A DNA stretch of 64,000 nucleotides from Sulfurovaceae bacterium (GCA_028714675.1 JAQTLV010000001.1:351507-415506), one strand, 5' to 3'. Shown: positions 35,829 to 45,998, counted from the stretch's first letter. The notes: generated by a model from the sequence alone, not told the origin. Program-made: numbers and translations.

Positions 35829-36505
35829 TATTTGCGGCAAATTTTAAAACTAACCACACTAGAACTTCTACCAAAGAGTATATTTTAAAACTTGAAAATT
35901 TGGTTAAAAATAGTAGCGATGAGTTTTATATTTTTCCTCCTACAAGTGCTTTGCAGTCCTCTTTTGGTAAAGTTATAATTGGTACACAAAATGCTTATCC
36001 AACAAAGAATGGAGCATTTACCGGCGAGATAGGGTTGGAGCAACTTGAAGAATTTAGCATTAAAACTATTTTAATTGGGCATAGTGAAAGAAGAACAATA
36101 TTAGGTGAATCGCAAGAATTTATAGCTCAAAAGTTTGATTTCTTTAAAAATAATGGCTTTAAAATAATTTATTGTATAGGTGAGCCACTTGAAGTTAGAG
36201 AATCTGGAGAATCAAAAGTAATAGAATTTTTAGCTGAACAGTTTAATGGGATTGATATAAATTATGAGAATCTAATCATTGCGTATGAGCCTATATGGGC
36301 TATAGGAACTGGTGTAAGTGCAACAAATATTCAGATAGCATCAACACATAAAGCCGTCAAACAGATATGCAACCAACCTCTTTTATATGGAGGAAGCGTA
36401 AATAGTTCAAACATAAAAGAAGTACTTTCGACAGCAAATGTAGATGGTGTGCTTGTAGGCTCTGCATCACTAGAAGTTGAAAACTTTCATACCCTTTTCA
36501 ATTAG
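35825..36505 (+). CDS. tpiA: Triosephosphate isomerase (short form)
   Basis: Interconverts DHAP and GAP. At 226 aa it is shorter than the usual 250, as in other Campylobacterota. The catalytic residues are present: Lys in ANFKTNH, His in IGHSERR and Glu in [15 protein letters not shown] overlap with pgk indicates coupling. Last gene of the glycolytic operon. Confidence 0.95.
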   Translation: MIFAANFKTNHTRTSTKEYILKLENLVKNSSDEFYIFPPTSALQSSFGKVIIGTQNAYPTKNGAFTGEIGLEQLEEFSIKTILIGHSERRTILGESQEFIAQKFDFFKNNGFKIIYCIGEPLEVRESGESKVIEFLAEQFNGIDINYENLIIAYEPIWAIGTGVSATNIQIASTHKAVKQICNQPLLYGGSVNSSNIKEVLSTANVDGVLVGSASLEVENFHTLFN

Positions 36506-36602
36506 AAATAAAGTATCATTTAATAATTTTTATTAATAAATTTTATTTATTATTAAGTTTAATTATACTATCATACACTCAACTTATAAATAAGGAGAAG
36601 TG

Positions 36603-37700
36603 ATGAAAATTAACAAAAAAATATTTTTTATAGGCTTTATGTCTATATTTGCACTAACTGGCTGTAATAAAAATGAGGATAATAATAAATTAGCAAATGA
36701 GTCAAATCAGGCAAATACCAAAATTATAACATTAGACCCTTTGGCACAAAAAGTTTTAAGCTTTGGTATAAAGGCTATACCAGCAGATGAGGAAGAGTTA
36801 AAAAAACTGATTGAGAATTCTAAAAATCCTATAACAGAAGCCAAGGTCGAATTAGGCAAAAAACTATATTTTGATCCAAGATTATCAAAAAGTGAACTTA
36901 TTAGTTGTAATACTTGTCATAATCTCGCAACAGGTGGTGTTGATGGAGTGGAAGCTGCTATAGGCGATGGCTGGAAAGCAAATCCTCATAATTTAAATTC
37001 GCCAACTGTTTATAACTCTGTATTTAATAAAGTTCAGTTTTGGGATGGTAGAAGTCCCCACTTGGAAGATCAAGCACAAGGACCAATACAGGCTGTTCCC
37101 GAGATGGCTGCTTCAAAAGAATTAGTAGTACAAAGAGTTACATCAATTCCAGAATATGTTGAAGAGTTTAAAAAAGCATATGGGAATGATGTAAAAATAA
37201 CATTTGAATTGGTTGCTGATACCATTGCATTATTTGAAAGAACACTTGTTACGCCATCAAGATTTGATGATTTTTTAAACGGTGATTCAAAAGCATTGAG
37301 TGATGAAGAAAAAGAAGGATTAACATTATTTGTAGATAAAGGTTGTATTAATTGCCATACCGGTATTGGTATCGGAGGAGGCATGCAAGTTTTTGATGCA
37401 AGAGGTGTATATCAATATAAAAATGTAGGCGATTTTGTAGGCGATAAAATGAAAATGGTAAAAGTGCCAACTCTTAGAAATATTTCAGAAACCGCACCAT
37501 ATTTCCATAACGGACAGATTTGGACATTAAAAGAAGCCATCCAAACTATGGGTAAAGTTCAGCTTAATACAGCAATCAATGATGCAGATGTCGCTAAAAT
37601 AGAAATATTTTTAAAATCTTTAACAGGAAGAAAACCTGAAATTAAATATCCTATGCTTCCTGCAAGCACAGAGAATACTCCAAAACCAATAATTAATTAA
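36603..37700 (+). CDS. Diheme cytochrome c peroxidase, lipoprotein
   Basis: Periplasmic H2O2-reducing enzyme of the bacterial CCP/MauG family, 365 aa. The leader ends in a lipobox (FALTGC, Cys21), so it is anchored as a lipoprotein. Two c-type heme sites are visible, CNTCH (about 101-105) and CINCH (about 249-253), with FWDGRSP and VPTLRN as family segments. Start at ATG 36603 behind AAGGAG; a GTG lies one codon earlier. A TATACT is at 36564-36569. It stands alone, followed by a hairpin. Confidence 0.93.
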   Translation: MKINKKIFFIGFMSIFALTGCNKNEDNNKLANESNQANTKIITLDPLAQKVLSFGIKAIPADEEELKKLIENSKNPITEAKVELGKKLYFDPRLSKSELISCNTCHNLATGGVDGVEAAIGDGWKANPHNLNSPTVYNSVFNKVQFWDGRSPHLEDQAQGPIQAVPEMAASKELVVQRVTSIPEYVEEFKKAYGNDVKITFELVADTIALFERTLVTPSRFDDFLNGDSKALSDEEKEGLTLFVDKGCINCHTGIGIGGGMQVFDARGVYQYKNVGDFVGDKMKMVKVPTLRNISETAPYFHNGQIWTLKEAIQTMGKVQLNTAINDADVAKIEIFLKSLTGRKPEIKYPMLPASTENTPKPIIN

Positions 37701-37709
37701 CCATAAAAC

Positions 37710-37736
37710 CAACATTCGGTATTAATCCGGATGTTG
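37710..37736 (-). terminator. Intrinsic terminator for murD
   Basis: CAACATTCGG (37710-37719) and CCGGATGTTG (37727-37736) form a 10-bp stem with one G-T pair. Read on the - strand it is followed by TTTTA, so it terminates mraY-murD; on the + strand it has an A-rich tail and would be weak for the peroxidase gene. Confidence 0.72.
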
Positions 37737-37757
37737 AAAATTAAAATAAAAATAAAA

Positions 37758-38984
37758 TCAAGAAAGTGTTTTTACGCAATTCATAAAGACTTCACCCCTC
37801 TCTTTATAAGAGCTAAATTGATCTAAACTCGCAGCTGCTGGAGCTAGCAGTGCTACAGAATTTAAGTTGTGATTTTTGTCAATCTCTTTGACTGCATTAG
37901 CAATGTTATGACATTCGACTGTTTTAAGTCCAAATTTTTTTGATAATTTTAGTAATTTTTCTTCATTGGCACCAATAGTATAAATAATAGGATTATAAGG
38001 TTTAACGGAAACAAAAAACTCATCTAACTCAACACCCTTGTCATCCCCGCCCAATATGAGATGTAGTGGTTTGTCGCCAAAAACTTTTATAGCTTGAAGG
38101 GCAGCATCAACATTTGTAGCCTTAGAATCATTTACCCAAAGCCTTCCTTTACTGTCTTTAAACTCTTCTTGACGATGACCCTCTATGACAAAACTATTAA
38201 TTAAATCATAATCAATTTCGTCAAACAGAGCTTTTATGACTGCCATAGCAAGAAGTGCATCTTGTAAAAATGCACCTTTGAATTTTATTTTAGATATATC
38301 AATGTCAAAATATTCACATAAAAATTCATTAGTATCATACTCAACTATAAAAGCATCTGTTTGTGGCAAAGGTAGTCCTTTTGGGACAAGAGCCATTTCG
38401 CCTTCTTTCATAGTAAGTAAAGGTTTTAATTTGTCTTCTATATAACCTTGGGCATTTCCATGCCAGTCAAGATGATCTGGTGTTATTGGCAAAAGAAGAT
38501 AGATATTTGGTGTTGCAGAGTGAGTGTAATGCAGAGTAAAAGAGCTTGTCTCTAAAATCCAAATAGGAGCATTAAAATCAAGTTCAGCCAAAGGAGTTCC
38601 TATATTTCCACCGTTTAATGCACCTTTTTTTTCAAGTAAATGCGTAAGCATTTGTGTAGTTGTGGTTTTACCATTCGTTCCACTTATCCATATATTGAAT
38701 GGTTTCTTATCCCCAAAACCTAAAAAATAGTCATACTCACTAAGTAGATTTTTAGCATTGGCTACAAGTGGATGTGTTGGTTTGAAACTAGGAGTCATAA
38801 CTTCTAATTTGCTTTCGCTTGGATCAAATAGATGAGATGGAAGTATCTGATTTCCCATATCATCTATAAAAGACTCTTTTGTGTTGTCATCAAAAAATAT
38901 ACAACCACCACTATGAAGTTTAGCAATTGCTTTTGTTGTTTTTCCATAACCAAAAAGAGTCGGCTTAATATTATTTTTGTACAT
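37758..38984 (-). CDS. murD: UDP-N-acetylmuramoyl-L-alanine--D-glutamate ligase
   Basis: Cytoplasmic Mur ligase adding D-Glu to UDP-MurNAc-L-Ala, 408 aa. The ATP site is WISGTNGKTTTTQML (about 94-108), with VIEGHRQEEF, NDSKATN and LILGGDDKG later, all typical. The N-terminal UDP-binding domain is short, as in other epsilonproteobacterial MurD. Nine bp downstream of mraY on the same strand. Confidence 0.94.
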   Translation of the reverse strand: MYKNNIKPTLFGYGKTTKAIAKLHSGGCIFFDDNTKESFIDDMGNQILPSHLFDPSESKLEVMTPSFKPTHPLVANAKNLLSEYDYFLGFGDKKPFNIWISGTNGKTTTTQMLTHLLEKKGALNGGNIGTPLAELDFNAPIWILETSSFTLHYTHSATPNIYLLLPITPDHLDWHGNAQGYIEDKLKPLLTMKEGEMALVPKGLPLPQTDAFIVEYDTNEFLCEYFDIDISKIKFKGAFLQDALLAMAVIKALFDEIDYDLINSFVIEGHRQEEFKDSKGRLWVNDSKATNVDAALQAIKVFGDKPLHLILGGDDKGVELDEFFVSVKPYNPIIYTIGANEEKLLKLSKKFGLKTVECHNIANAVKEIDKNHNLNSVALLAPAAASLDQFSSYKERGEVFMNCVKTLS

Positions 38985-38993
38985 CTGTATCCA

Positions 38994-40052
38994 TTAACGA
39001 ATTTTTAGAGTAATAAGAGCAAGTACATTTGCTAGGAATGCAACCATCCAAAATCTTACAATTATTTTATTTTCAGCCCATTTTTTTAATTCAAAATGAT
39101 GATGAATTGGAGCCATCAAAAAAACTCTCTGACCCCTTAGTTTATAACTTCCGACTTGCAATATAACAGATACTGTCTCAGCTACAAATACAGCACCAAT
39201 TAATATAAGCAAAACCTCGCTTTTTGCAATAATAGCAAGATAGGCTATAAGACCACCAGTTGCTAGGCTACCAGTATCTCCCATAAAAATTTCGGCAGGA
39301 TAACAGTTGTAATAAAGAAACCCAATCAATGCACCGATGTAAGCACCAATTAGTATTGAAACCTCCCCAACATCACTAATATGTGGTATTAGTAGATATT
39401 TACTCATTTCTGCATGTCCTGTTGCATATATAATGAATCCAAGTGTTGTAAGTGCTATAGCTGATGGAACAGTTGCAAGACCATCCAAGCCATCTGTCAG
39501 ATTTACGGCATTAGAGGTAGCTATAAACACTAAAATCCAAAAAGGAATTGCCATAAAATGCATATCAAAAAGAGGAGTTTTAAGAAAAGGTATATAAAGA
39601 GTGGTTGGAAAATGTTTATAATATAAAATTCCAACAACAATCAATGATATAAGAATTAAAAGTCCCATTTTCCCCTTAGGGGTCAAACCTTCTAAATTAT
39701 TACCAGAGGCAACTTTGCCATAATCATCTTTAAATCCTACAAATGCAAAACCAATAATTGTTATAAGACCACCAATTAGATATATGTTGGTAAAATTGCC
39801 AGCTATTAATGTTGCTATAACGGCAGATAAAACAAAGATTGCACCACCCATAGTTGGAGTGTGTTTTTTACCATCATGTGCAGGAACAAATTTATTTATA
39901 GGTTGATTGGCTTTTTTTGCCATAGCCCAGCGTATATATCTTGGCATAAGGAAAAGCGAAAGAGAGAGTGAGATAAAAAAGGCAATCCCAACCCTTACTG
40001 TAATATAACCAAAAAGCTTGAAAGACAGAAATTGTGACAACAAATAAAGCAT
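38994..40052 (-). CDS. mraY: Phospho-N-acetylmuramoyl-pentapeptide transferase
   Basis: Membrane enzyme making lipid I, 352 aa with about ten transmembrane helices. Motifs: [16 protein letters not shown] (catalytic Asp pair), [10 protein letters not shown] and the C-terminal APIHHHFE loop. The mraY-murD pair stands apart from a full dcw cluster, as in Campylobacter. The upstream space contains a promoter for the divergent MBL-fold gene. Confidence 0.97.
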   Translation of the reverse strand: MLYLLSQFLSFKLFGYITVRVGIAFFISLSLSLFLMPRYIRWAMAKKANQPINKFVPAHDGKKHTPTMGGAIFVLSAVIATLIAGNFTNIYLIGGLITIIGFAFVGFKDDYGKVASGNNLEGLTPKGKMGLLILISLIVVGILYYKHFPTTLYIPFLKTPLFDMHFMAIPFWILVFIATSNAVNLTDGLDGLATVPSAIALTTLGFIIYATGHAEMSKYLLIPHISDVGEVSILIGAYIGALIGFLYYNCYPAEIFMGDTGSLATGGLIAYLAIIAKSEVLLILIGAVFVAETVSVILQVGSYKLRGQRVFLMAPIHHHFELKKWAENKIIVRFWMVAFLANVLALITLKIR

Positions 40053-40124
40053 CTTATATCTTTGTTTTAAAATTAATGGCTTATTTTACTATGTTTCTTT
40101 TGAAGAATAAGCATTTGAAAATAA

Positions 40125-40148
40125 ATATCAACTAAATATTGATATAAT
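40125..40148 (+). promoter_or_regulatory. Extended -10 with overlapping dyad before the MBL-fold gene
   Basis: TGATATAAT at 40140-40148 is an extended -10. A perfect 7-bp inverted repeat, ATATCAA (40125-40131) and TTGATAT (40139-40145), overlaps it, so a repressor could occlude the promoter. The leader to the ATG is about 80 nt of very AT-rich sequence. Confidence 0.45.
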
Positions 40149-40234
40149 TTAACTATAAAATTAAGTTTGTTTATTTTGTACTTAATTAAAAGTCTTTATG
40201 ATAAAAATTTTAAAATATATAAATATGGATTTTA

Positions 40235-41146
40235 ATGAAAAACAATATCTATACATCCAGCAGGATATCTTTTTTTAGTCTATTAAAATGGGGGTTTTAT
40301 AAATATTTCATAAATCCAAAAATCAATAATTGTGATAAAATCAAAATTATTAAACAAGATAAACTTCCAAAAGAAAATTATGCAATATGGCTGGGTCATG
40401 CTACTGTTTGGACAAATATAGATAATTTAAATATTATTGTAGATCCTGTTTTGGATAATATACCATTTTATAAAAGAGTTACCGAGCTTCCTATTGATAA
40501 AGACAAACTTATACCAGATATCATACTAATTACACATGCCCATTATGATCATTTTGATATGCCATCAATAAAATTTTTTATTAAAAAAAATCCAAATGTT
40601 AAAATTATTGCTCCAAAGGGCTTCAAAAGATATTTGGGCAAATATAATCAACTAATTGAATTAGATTGGTGGGAGAATATAAAAATAAAAGACACTACCA
40701 TCACATTTGTTCCATCATTGCACTGGAGTAATAGATTGGGTATTGATAAAAATAAAGCTCTTTGGGGAGGGTTTATAATAAACAGTAAAGCACATAACAT
40801 ATATTATGCAGGCGATAGTGGATATGGTGAACATTTTGCTAAAATTGGCGAAAAATTTAATATAGATAGTGCCTTTTTGCCAATCGGTGCTTATAAGCCA
40901 GAATATATAATGAAACATGATCATATCAATCCACAAGAAGCACTTGCGGCATGTGCAGATTTGAATGCTAAAAGATTAATACCTGTACATTATGGAACAT
41001 TTAGATTGTCAGACGAAGCTCTACATGAACCACTAGAGTGGTTAGAAAATATACTCCGACAGCAAACTTATCTATTTGAAACAACGATAGTCGATATCGG
41101 AGAAATTATCTATTTCAGTAACACATCAACACTTAAATCTATTTGA
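40235..41146 (+). CDS. MBL-fold metallo-hydrolase, NAPE-PLD/UlaG-like
   Basis: A 303-aa metallo-beta-lactamase-fold hydrolase. HAHYDHFD (about 101-108) is the metal-binding HxHxDH motif, YAGDSGYG gives the bridging Asp, and IPVHYGTF near the end the last His. The arrangement IWLGHATVWTN near the N-terminus is typical of the NAPE-PLD-like phospholipase D/YtnP group. Substrate unknown; a phospholipid or cyclic phosphate is possible. No signal peptide. The last 37 bp overlap the convergent yceI gene. Confidence 0.8.
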   Translation: MKNNIYTSSRISFFSLLKWGFYKYFINPKINNCDKIKIIKQDKLPKENYAIWLGHATVWTNIDNLNIIVDPVLDNIPFYKRVTELPIDKDKLIPDIILITHAHYDHFDMPSIKFFIKKNPNVKIIAPKGFKRYLGKYNQLIELDWWENIKIKDTTITFVPSLHWSNRLGIDKNKALWGGFIINSKAHNIYYAGDSGYGEHFAKIGEKFNIDSAFLPIGAYKPEYIMKHDHINPQEALAACADLNAKRLIPVHYGTFRLSDEALHEPLEWLENILRQQTYLFETTIVDIGEIIYFSNTSTLKSI

Positions 41147-41634
41147 TTTCTGACAGTAAGTAAAAGCAGTTTTGGTGGTGTTATGCCAAAATCTGTCAAT
41201 TTAATTTTGCTTTTTGCTTTTATGTGTACATATTTGCCTTCATTCGTAATGGTACCATTAAATGAAAGAGGTTTAGATATGCCATGTAAATTTAAAGTAC
41301 CGTTTAGTGTGTATTTGTCTCCACCGGTTGAAGTTATACTTGATATACTATATATTGCTTTTGGGAAAGAAGAAGATTCCATTACGCTCTGCATATGTTC
41401 ATCTCTTTCGCTGTTATCGCTTATAAAATCTTTAATAGATACTTCAATGGTGCCTTTTATTGTATCTGGATTGTTTACAATAGTTAATTTTGATGTGGCT
41501 TTGTGAGATACTGGATCTATTGTGCTGTCACCAAAAACTTCAGTATGACCTTTTATATATCCAGATTGGAATTTTAGATTGCCACCATACATTAAGACAC
41601 TCAAAAGTGTAAGTGAAACTAATATTTTTTTCAT
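41110..41634 (-). CDS. YceI-family periplasmic protein
   Basis: A 174-aa exported protein with signal peptide MKKILVSLTLLSVLMYGG and the YceI lipocalin-like fold, which binds polyprenoid or other lipidic ligands. Family segments are SIKDFISDNSERDEHM, SSSFPKAIYSI and LNGTLNLHGISKPL. Last gene of a five-gene - strand operon with a heme-copper-oxidase-like protein; it may hold a quinone- or isoprenoid-like cofactor, which is inference. Confidence 0.85.
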   Translation of the reverse strand: MKKILVSLTLLSVLMYGGNLKFQSGYIKGHTEVFGDSTIDPVSHKATSKLTIVNNPDTIKGTIEVSIKDFISDNSERDEHMQSVMESSSFPKAIYSISSITSTGGDKYTLNGTLNLHGISKPLSFNGTITNEGKYVHIKAKSKIKLTDFGITPPKLLLLTVRNQIDLSVDVLLK

Positions 41635-42581
41635 ATTTTTCTCCTATTTAAAATTAAAAATGTTGCACTTGAAAGTGCTAAGATTGTATATGCAACCCAA
41701 AGTTGCTTTTCAAGAGCTACGGCATTTGCCATACTTGTTGCTAACCACCCAATGGCAATCATTGAAAATGCAATATAACGTATATTATTTAATTTAATTA
41801 TATAACTAAATAATGAGAAATTATAATATGAAATGGTAAATGGATAGATAATAGCCAATAATATTGGTATTTTTATTGCAAATAAAATATAAGATAAAAT
41901 AAAAAGAGGCAAAATGATATTATTTTTTGTAACAACATTTATTGGGTATTTATATGCCGCAATTACTCCAATAATATGAAAAATGATAATATATAAAGTA
42001 TATTTACTCCAGATATCCATATCATTTGATCTGCTAAGAGTTTCAAAAAGAGTTGAGTCTGCAAATATCCATAAAATTAAAATTAAAATTATTTTAAAAT
42101 CTACTTTTGTAAAAATATCCTTTTGCGATTTTATATCTAAAAACCAAAGTGCAATGATAGAAACTGATGATAAAACAAAAGCTATAATACCTCTTTGGTC
42201 AAATGGATATGTATAAAATATGGTCCCTATGACATATGATAGACATAGTCCTATAGCTAAACCTATTCTCTCTTGAGTTTCAAAAATAAAGAAAAGTAGT
42301 GGGGCAGTATATCCAACTACAAATCCTAGTATAAATATTTCTATCAACGAGTAATGTGGATAAAAGAATGAAAGTATAAATTGAGAAAAAAACATTATAT
42401 AAAGTTGTATTTTTATATGTTTATGTGCCGTAAATGCTGCTAATAAGCCACCAGTTATACCACCTAGTGGCAAAGTATACAAATTGTGTATATCAGAATT
42501 AAAGGCTCCAACTATACCAGTTTGTGCAATAAGAAGATAATATAAAAGTTGAGCACTTAGAATTAAAACAAATAAATTCAT
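41631..42581 (-). CDS. Polytopic membrane protein of unknown function
   Basis: A 316-aa, very hydrophobic protein with about ten transmembrane helices and no soluble domain. I recognise no family signature; the layout is loosely transporter-like. It overlaps the start of yceI and the end of the oxidase-like gene by 4 bp each, so it is translated with them and probably works with one of them. Confidence 0.7.
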   Translation of the reverse strand: MNLFVLILSAQLLYYLLIAQTGIVGAFNSDIHNLYTLPLGGITGGLLAAFTAHKHIKIQLYIMFFSQFILSFFYPHYSLIEIFILGFVVGYTAPLLFFIFETQERIGLAIGLCLSYVIGTIFYTYPFDQRGIIAFVLSSVSIIALWFLDIKSQKDIFTKVDFKIILILILWIFADSTLFETLSRSNDMDIWSKYTLYIIIFHIIGVIAAYKYPINVVTKNNIILPLFILSYILFAIKIPILLAIIYPFTISYYNFSLFSYIIKLNNIRYIAFSMIAIGWLATSMANAVALEKQLWVAYTILALSSATFLILNRRKI

Positions 42582-44125
42582 TTTCTATCTTTTAAAAATA
42601 ATAAATAAATAAAAGCAAATGATGCATCATATGTGCCAACAAGCACTCCTATGCCATCTATGAGTTTTGTTGTAAACAGTGCTATGAACATAGAAGCAAC
42701 AAGCAATCTAATGACAGCACTAACATTTGCTAGTGTTTCACCTTCCTCAAAAAGTCCAAAATAGTGAATCGTTCCAGTACCAATCATAAAAGCAAAAACT
42801 ACATATTCCCAACCACCTATAAATTTAAAACCAAACTGTGTAAAAAGTAAATTACCTATCAAGATAAGCAAAACACCACCAATGGCATCACTTGCAAATC
42901 CGATTAAATGATATAGTTTCATTTTAGAGTCTATTTTAATATCAAGATTTTTAAACAGCATAAAACATATCAAGCATATAATCAAAAATCCAAAAAATGC
43001 TCTCGCCATCCAAAAATATTTGATATTTACATCTATAATTCCTGCTTCGCTTAGTCCTGATAGACTTAAAACTAACCCTATAAAACTGATTAAAATAGTC
43101 CAAAGTATAGCTACTTTTTTATCAAATAATTTTGGCAAAATATAGTGTAAAATAGACATTGCCATAAATGCAACACCAATTCCCATAGCGATATGTGCAT
43201 GAGCAATTATCAAGTCATTTCTGTGAACTGGCCATCTTATTTGCGGGACAAATAGTATATTACCTTCAATGTCTACAAAAACAAATGCAAAAATTGATAT
43301 GATAAGATAAGGATTTATTTTAAAATTAACACTAGAATCTTTGAGCCAAAAATATAAAAGCGGAATATATAGCAATGTTAGATATTGGAAAAACCATTCT
43401 TCATTATAAGTAAGAGTATGAAAAAAATTGCGGATAATAAGTGAGATAATATATCCAGTAAAAGGAATAATCCATAAAATATTTTTTTTCGGGACAAAAT
43501 TCTTTGTACTGTTTAATTTGATAAGTAGATAGTATAATGGGATAAGTGCAAAACTCATACCTAAAGTATTATCTCCATGAGGACCGACAAGTGTTTTTTC
43601 TACCTGACCATACGATGGATTCATGAGAAATACCAATAAAAGCGGTGCTGTAATTACAACAATTAATGAGATATTTACCCATAGTGGTCTATCGTTTTTA
43701 TAATTTTTCAAAGCCAAGAATATAGCTATTATATAGAAAATACCGCTAAAGGCAAGTATAAAATTTAACCAATATGCAAAATCATAAAATGGCAATCCTC
43801 TCATATTACCAAACAAAATAGTAACACTCATAAATAGTAAAAATATATTCCAAACTATAAAATATCTTTTGAGGTTTGTCATGATTGATACATCTAAAAT
43901 TTTATCTTTATCAAAAAGAGCAAATGGCAAAATAGACAGTACAAGAGGAAAAAATCCATATAACATTTGTGAAATATGTAAAGATCTCATGCGACTAGCA
44001 ACCAAGAGTGAATTAAAATCACTTATACCAAGAAGCTCTATAGAATAGATAAAACCAGCAAAAAATCCAATTAATAGCCATAATAATAAAAGATTAAGTT
44101 CTTTGGCTAGAAATGTTTTTAACAT
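42578..44125 (-). CDS. Divergent heme-copper oxidase/NO reductase-like membrane protein
   Basis: A 515-aa protein with about twelve transmembrane helices. Helix 2 has RSLH (His50) where C-type oxidases and NorB carry the low-spin heme ligand. IIAHAHIAMGIG (His309, His311), followed by HYILPKL, aligns with the helix-10 heme ligands of the superfamily. Helix 6 reads HGDNTLG where cbb3 enzymes have GHNAVG, placing Asp185 at a CuB His; helix 7 has a single His236 instead of His-His. No cytochrome c subunit is adjacent. I prefer ATG 44125, behind GGAGG, over the ATG two codons earlier. Candidate NO reductase or a new HCO branch. Confidence 0.65.
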   Translation of the reverse strand: MLKTFLAKELNLLLLWLLIGFFAGFIYSIELLGISDFNSLLVASRMRSLHISQMLYGFFPLVLSILPFALFDKDKILDVSIMTNLKRYFIVWNIFLLFMSVTILFGNMRGLPFYDFAYWLNFILAFSGIFYIIAIFLALKNYKNDRPLWVNISLIVVITAPLLLVFLMNPSYGQVEKTLVGPHGDNTLGMSFALIPLYYLLIKLNSTKNFVPKKNILWIIPFTGYIISLIIRNFFHTLTYNEEWFFQYLTLLYIPLLYFWLKDSSVNFKINPYLIISIFAFVFVDIEGNILFVPQIRWPVHRNDLIIAHAHIAMGIGVAFMAMSILHYILPKLFDKKVAILWTILISFIGLVLSLSGLSEAGIIDVNIKYFWMARAFFGFLIICLICFMLFKNLDIKIDSKMKLYHLIGFASDAIGGVLLILIGNLLFTQFGFKFIGGWEYVVFAFMIGTGTIHYFGLFEEGETLANVSAVIRLLVASMFIALFTTKLIDGIGVLVGTYDASFAFIYLLFLKDRK

Positions 44126-44732
44126 AACCATCCTCCATTTCTATAATAATATCAGCATAGTCTATAATCTTTTTATCGTGAGTTGCCACAATAAAGCTAG
44201 TATCTTTAAAATTTCTAAATAGTTCAAAAACTCCTATAGCATTTTTTGTATCAAGGTTACCAGTTGGTTCATCCGCAAAAACAAAAGATGGACTATTTAC
44301 AAGAGCTCTAGCAATTGCTGCTCTTTGTCTTTCGCCTCCTGAAACTTCATTACCATATCTATTTGCTAAATTTGATATGCCAAGAGTTTTTATTAACTCT
44401 TCTATATTATCAGATTCTTTTAATGCTCCCAAAGCAATATTCTCTTTTAATGTAAGATAATCAATAAGATAATGAAATTGAAACACAAAACCAATATTTT
44501 TCTTACGAAATAGATCAATATTTTTTATATTGCTAAGCAAGATATCGTCATAATAGATAGTTCCCCTAGTCGGTTTAAGTAAGGATGAAAGAATGGCGAG
44601 TAGTGTTGTTTTGCCACTACCGCTCTCACCTATGATAGCCGTTATTTTCTTTGGCATAATTTCTAAACTAATATTATGCAAAATATGTTCAGATCCATAA
44701 AAATGTTCTATATTGTTTGCTCTTAGTGTCAA
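44094..44732 (-). CDS. ABC transporter ATP-binding protein (LolD/MacB type)
   Basis: A 212-aa ABC ATPase: Walker A GESGSGKTTLLAIL, signature VSGGERQRAAIARAL, Walker B FVFADEPTGNLD and the switch His in VATHDKK. The FADEPTGNLD form is typical of LolD/MacB/FtsE-like ATPases that drive mechanotransmission by FtsX-type permeases, such as the one encoded just upstream (4-bp overlap). Its 3' end overlaps the oxidase-like gene by about 30 bp. Confidence 0.9.
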   Translation of the reverse strand: MTLRANNIEHFYGSEHILHNISLEIMPKKITAIIGESGSGKTTLLAILSSLLKPTRGTIYYDDILLSNIKNIDLFRKKNIGFVFQFHYLIDYLTLKENIALGALKESDNIEELIKTLGISNLANRYGNEVSGGERQRAAIARALVNSPSFVFADEPTGNLDTKNAIGVFELFRNFKDTSFIVATHDKKIIDYADIIIEMEDGYVKNISSQRT

Positions 44733-45805
44733 TATGCACCTCTTAGTATTAAACTCATAGGATCAACTCTAGATGCCCATATCGCTGGGAGTAGCGTTCC
44801 CACAATTGCCATTAACACAGAAGTAAAAAATATCAAAGCTCCTAAAGAAAATGTAATTTCACCATTGATATAGCCTTGGAATTTTTGTGTATTTTGTATA
44901 ATTTCCAATACAATATACGACAACGCAAGTGCAAAAATATATGCGAATATAGCTATTATTATGGTTTCTGCTACTAATTTGATTATAATGGTTTTGCTTG
45001 GCAGCCCAACTGAACGCATTATTCCAAATTCAACTTTACGATCATTAACAACCATACTCATCATACTTACAATTCCAAGTACTCCCATTAGAAATGCAAG
45101 GGCAGATATGACATCAGAACTTGTTTTTATAATTTTGAATTGATTGTAATTATCTATGAAGTTATCTGTTGTTTTCGCTTCAATATCACTATTCAAATGA
45201 TTTATATCAGTTATTGTATTTTTGGATTCTATATCTTTAAGAGATACCAAAAATATTGATGTGCTTTTATGAAAAATTTTAGACCCATCATCAAGTCTCA
45301 TTACTACCCCGCCATCTTCAAAGCCTATTTTGCTTTTAAAAACGCCACTAACATTAAATTCTTTTTTTGAAATTACTATTTTTTTGGGAGAATTTAACAT
45401 CTTATATATTTTTTGTCCCATTATAACTTCATTTGATTTTGGATAAATTCCGCTAATTAATTTATAGCTATCAAATCTATTTTCACTAACTCCATATATC
45501 CCAACAATTGGCAGATTATCTACAGGAGCAGCACCTAAAATAAGCGCATTTACTTCTTTTACATTACTTATTTTTTCAATTCGTTTTTTTATTGTATAGT
45601 TTATATCGCTAAAAAATGTATCTGCAATACCTCTTTGGGTTACTATGATATCGCCATCTGTTTTAAGCATCGTACTATACATCCCTACAATGCCATTTGA
45701 TATAGCACTAATAAGGAAAATGGCACTAATTGCAACAACCATACTAAAAAAAATTAATGCAGTTTTAAATTTATTTTTTCTGAGGGCTTTTAAGGGTGTA
45801 ATCAT
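44729..45805 (-). CDS. FtsX/MacB-type ABC transporter permease
   Basis: A 358-aa permease with one N-terminal helix (about 13-35), a periplasmic domain of about 190 residues, and three C-terminal helices, the MacB/LolC topology. RSVGLPSKTIIIKLVAE near residue 260 is the cytoplasmic coupling segment. Together with the ATPase it forms a complete type VII ABC system without a MacA-like adaptor. Cargo unknown; lipoprotein or cofactor handling for the downstream oxidase-like protein is a guess. Confidence 0.85.
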   Translation of the reverse strand: MITPLKALRKNKFKTALIFFSMVVAISAIFLISAISNGIVGMYSTMLKTDGDIIVTQRGIADTFFSDINYTIKKRIEKISNVKEVNALILGAAPVDNLPIVGIYGVSENRFDSYKLISGIYPKSNEVIMGQKIYKMLNSPKKIVISKKEFNVSGVFKSKIGFEDGGVVMRLDDGSKIFHKSTSIFLVSLKDIESKNTITDINHLNSDIEAKTTDNFIDNYNQFKIIKTSSDVISALAFLMGVLGIVSMMSMVVNDRKVEFGIMRSVGLPSKTIIIKLVAETIIIAIFAYIFALALSYIVLEIIQNTQKFQGYINGEITFSLGALIFFTSVLMAIVGTLLPAIWASRVDPMSLILRGAY

Positions 45806-45998
45806 TAACTACCTTATATGTTATAATAAAATAGAATTATATATTTATATAATTAATACTTTATTAATAACAAATCAATAATTATTTATAATAGTATTCG
45901 AAATTTTTCTAAAATCGAAATATATATTTGTAGTTTAGTATAAGTTGTAAATTATTATTTTTTGATACGATTGTAAAAACTAGGTATAGGGATTAGAA

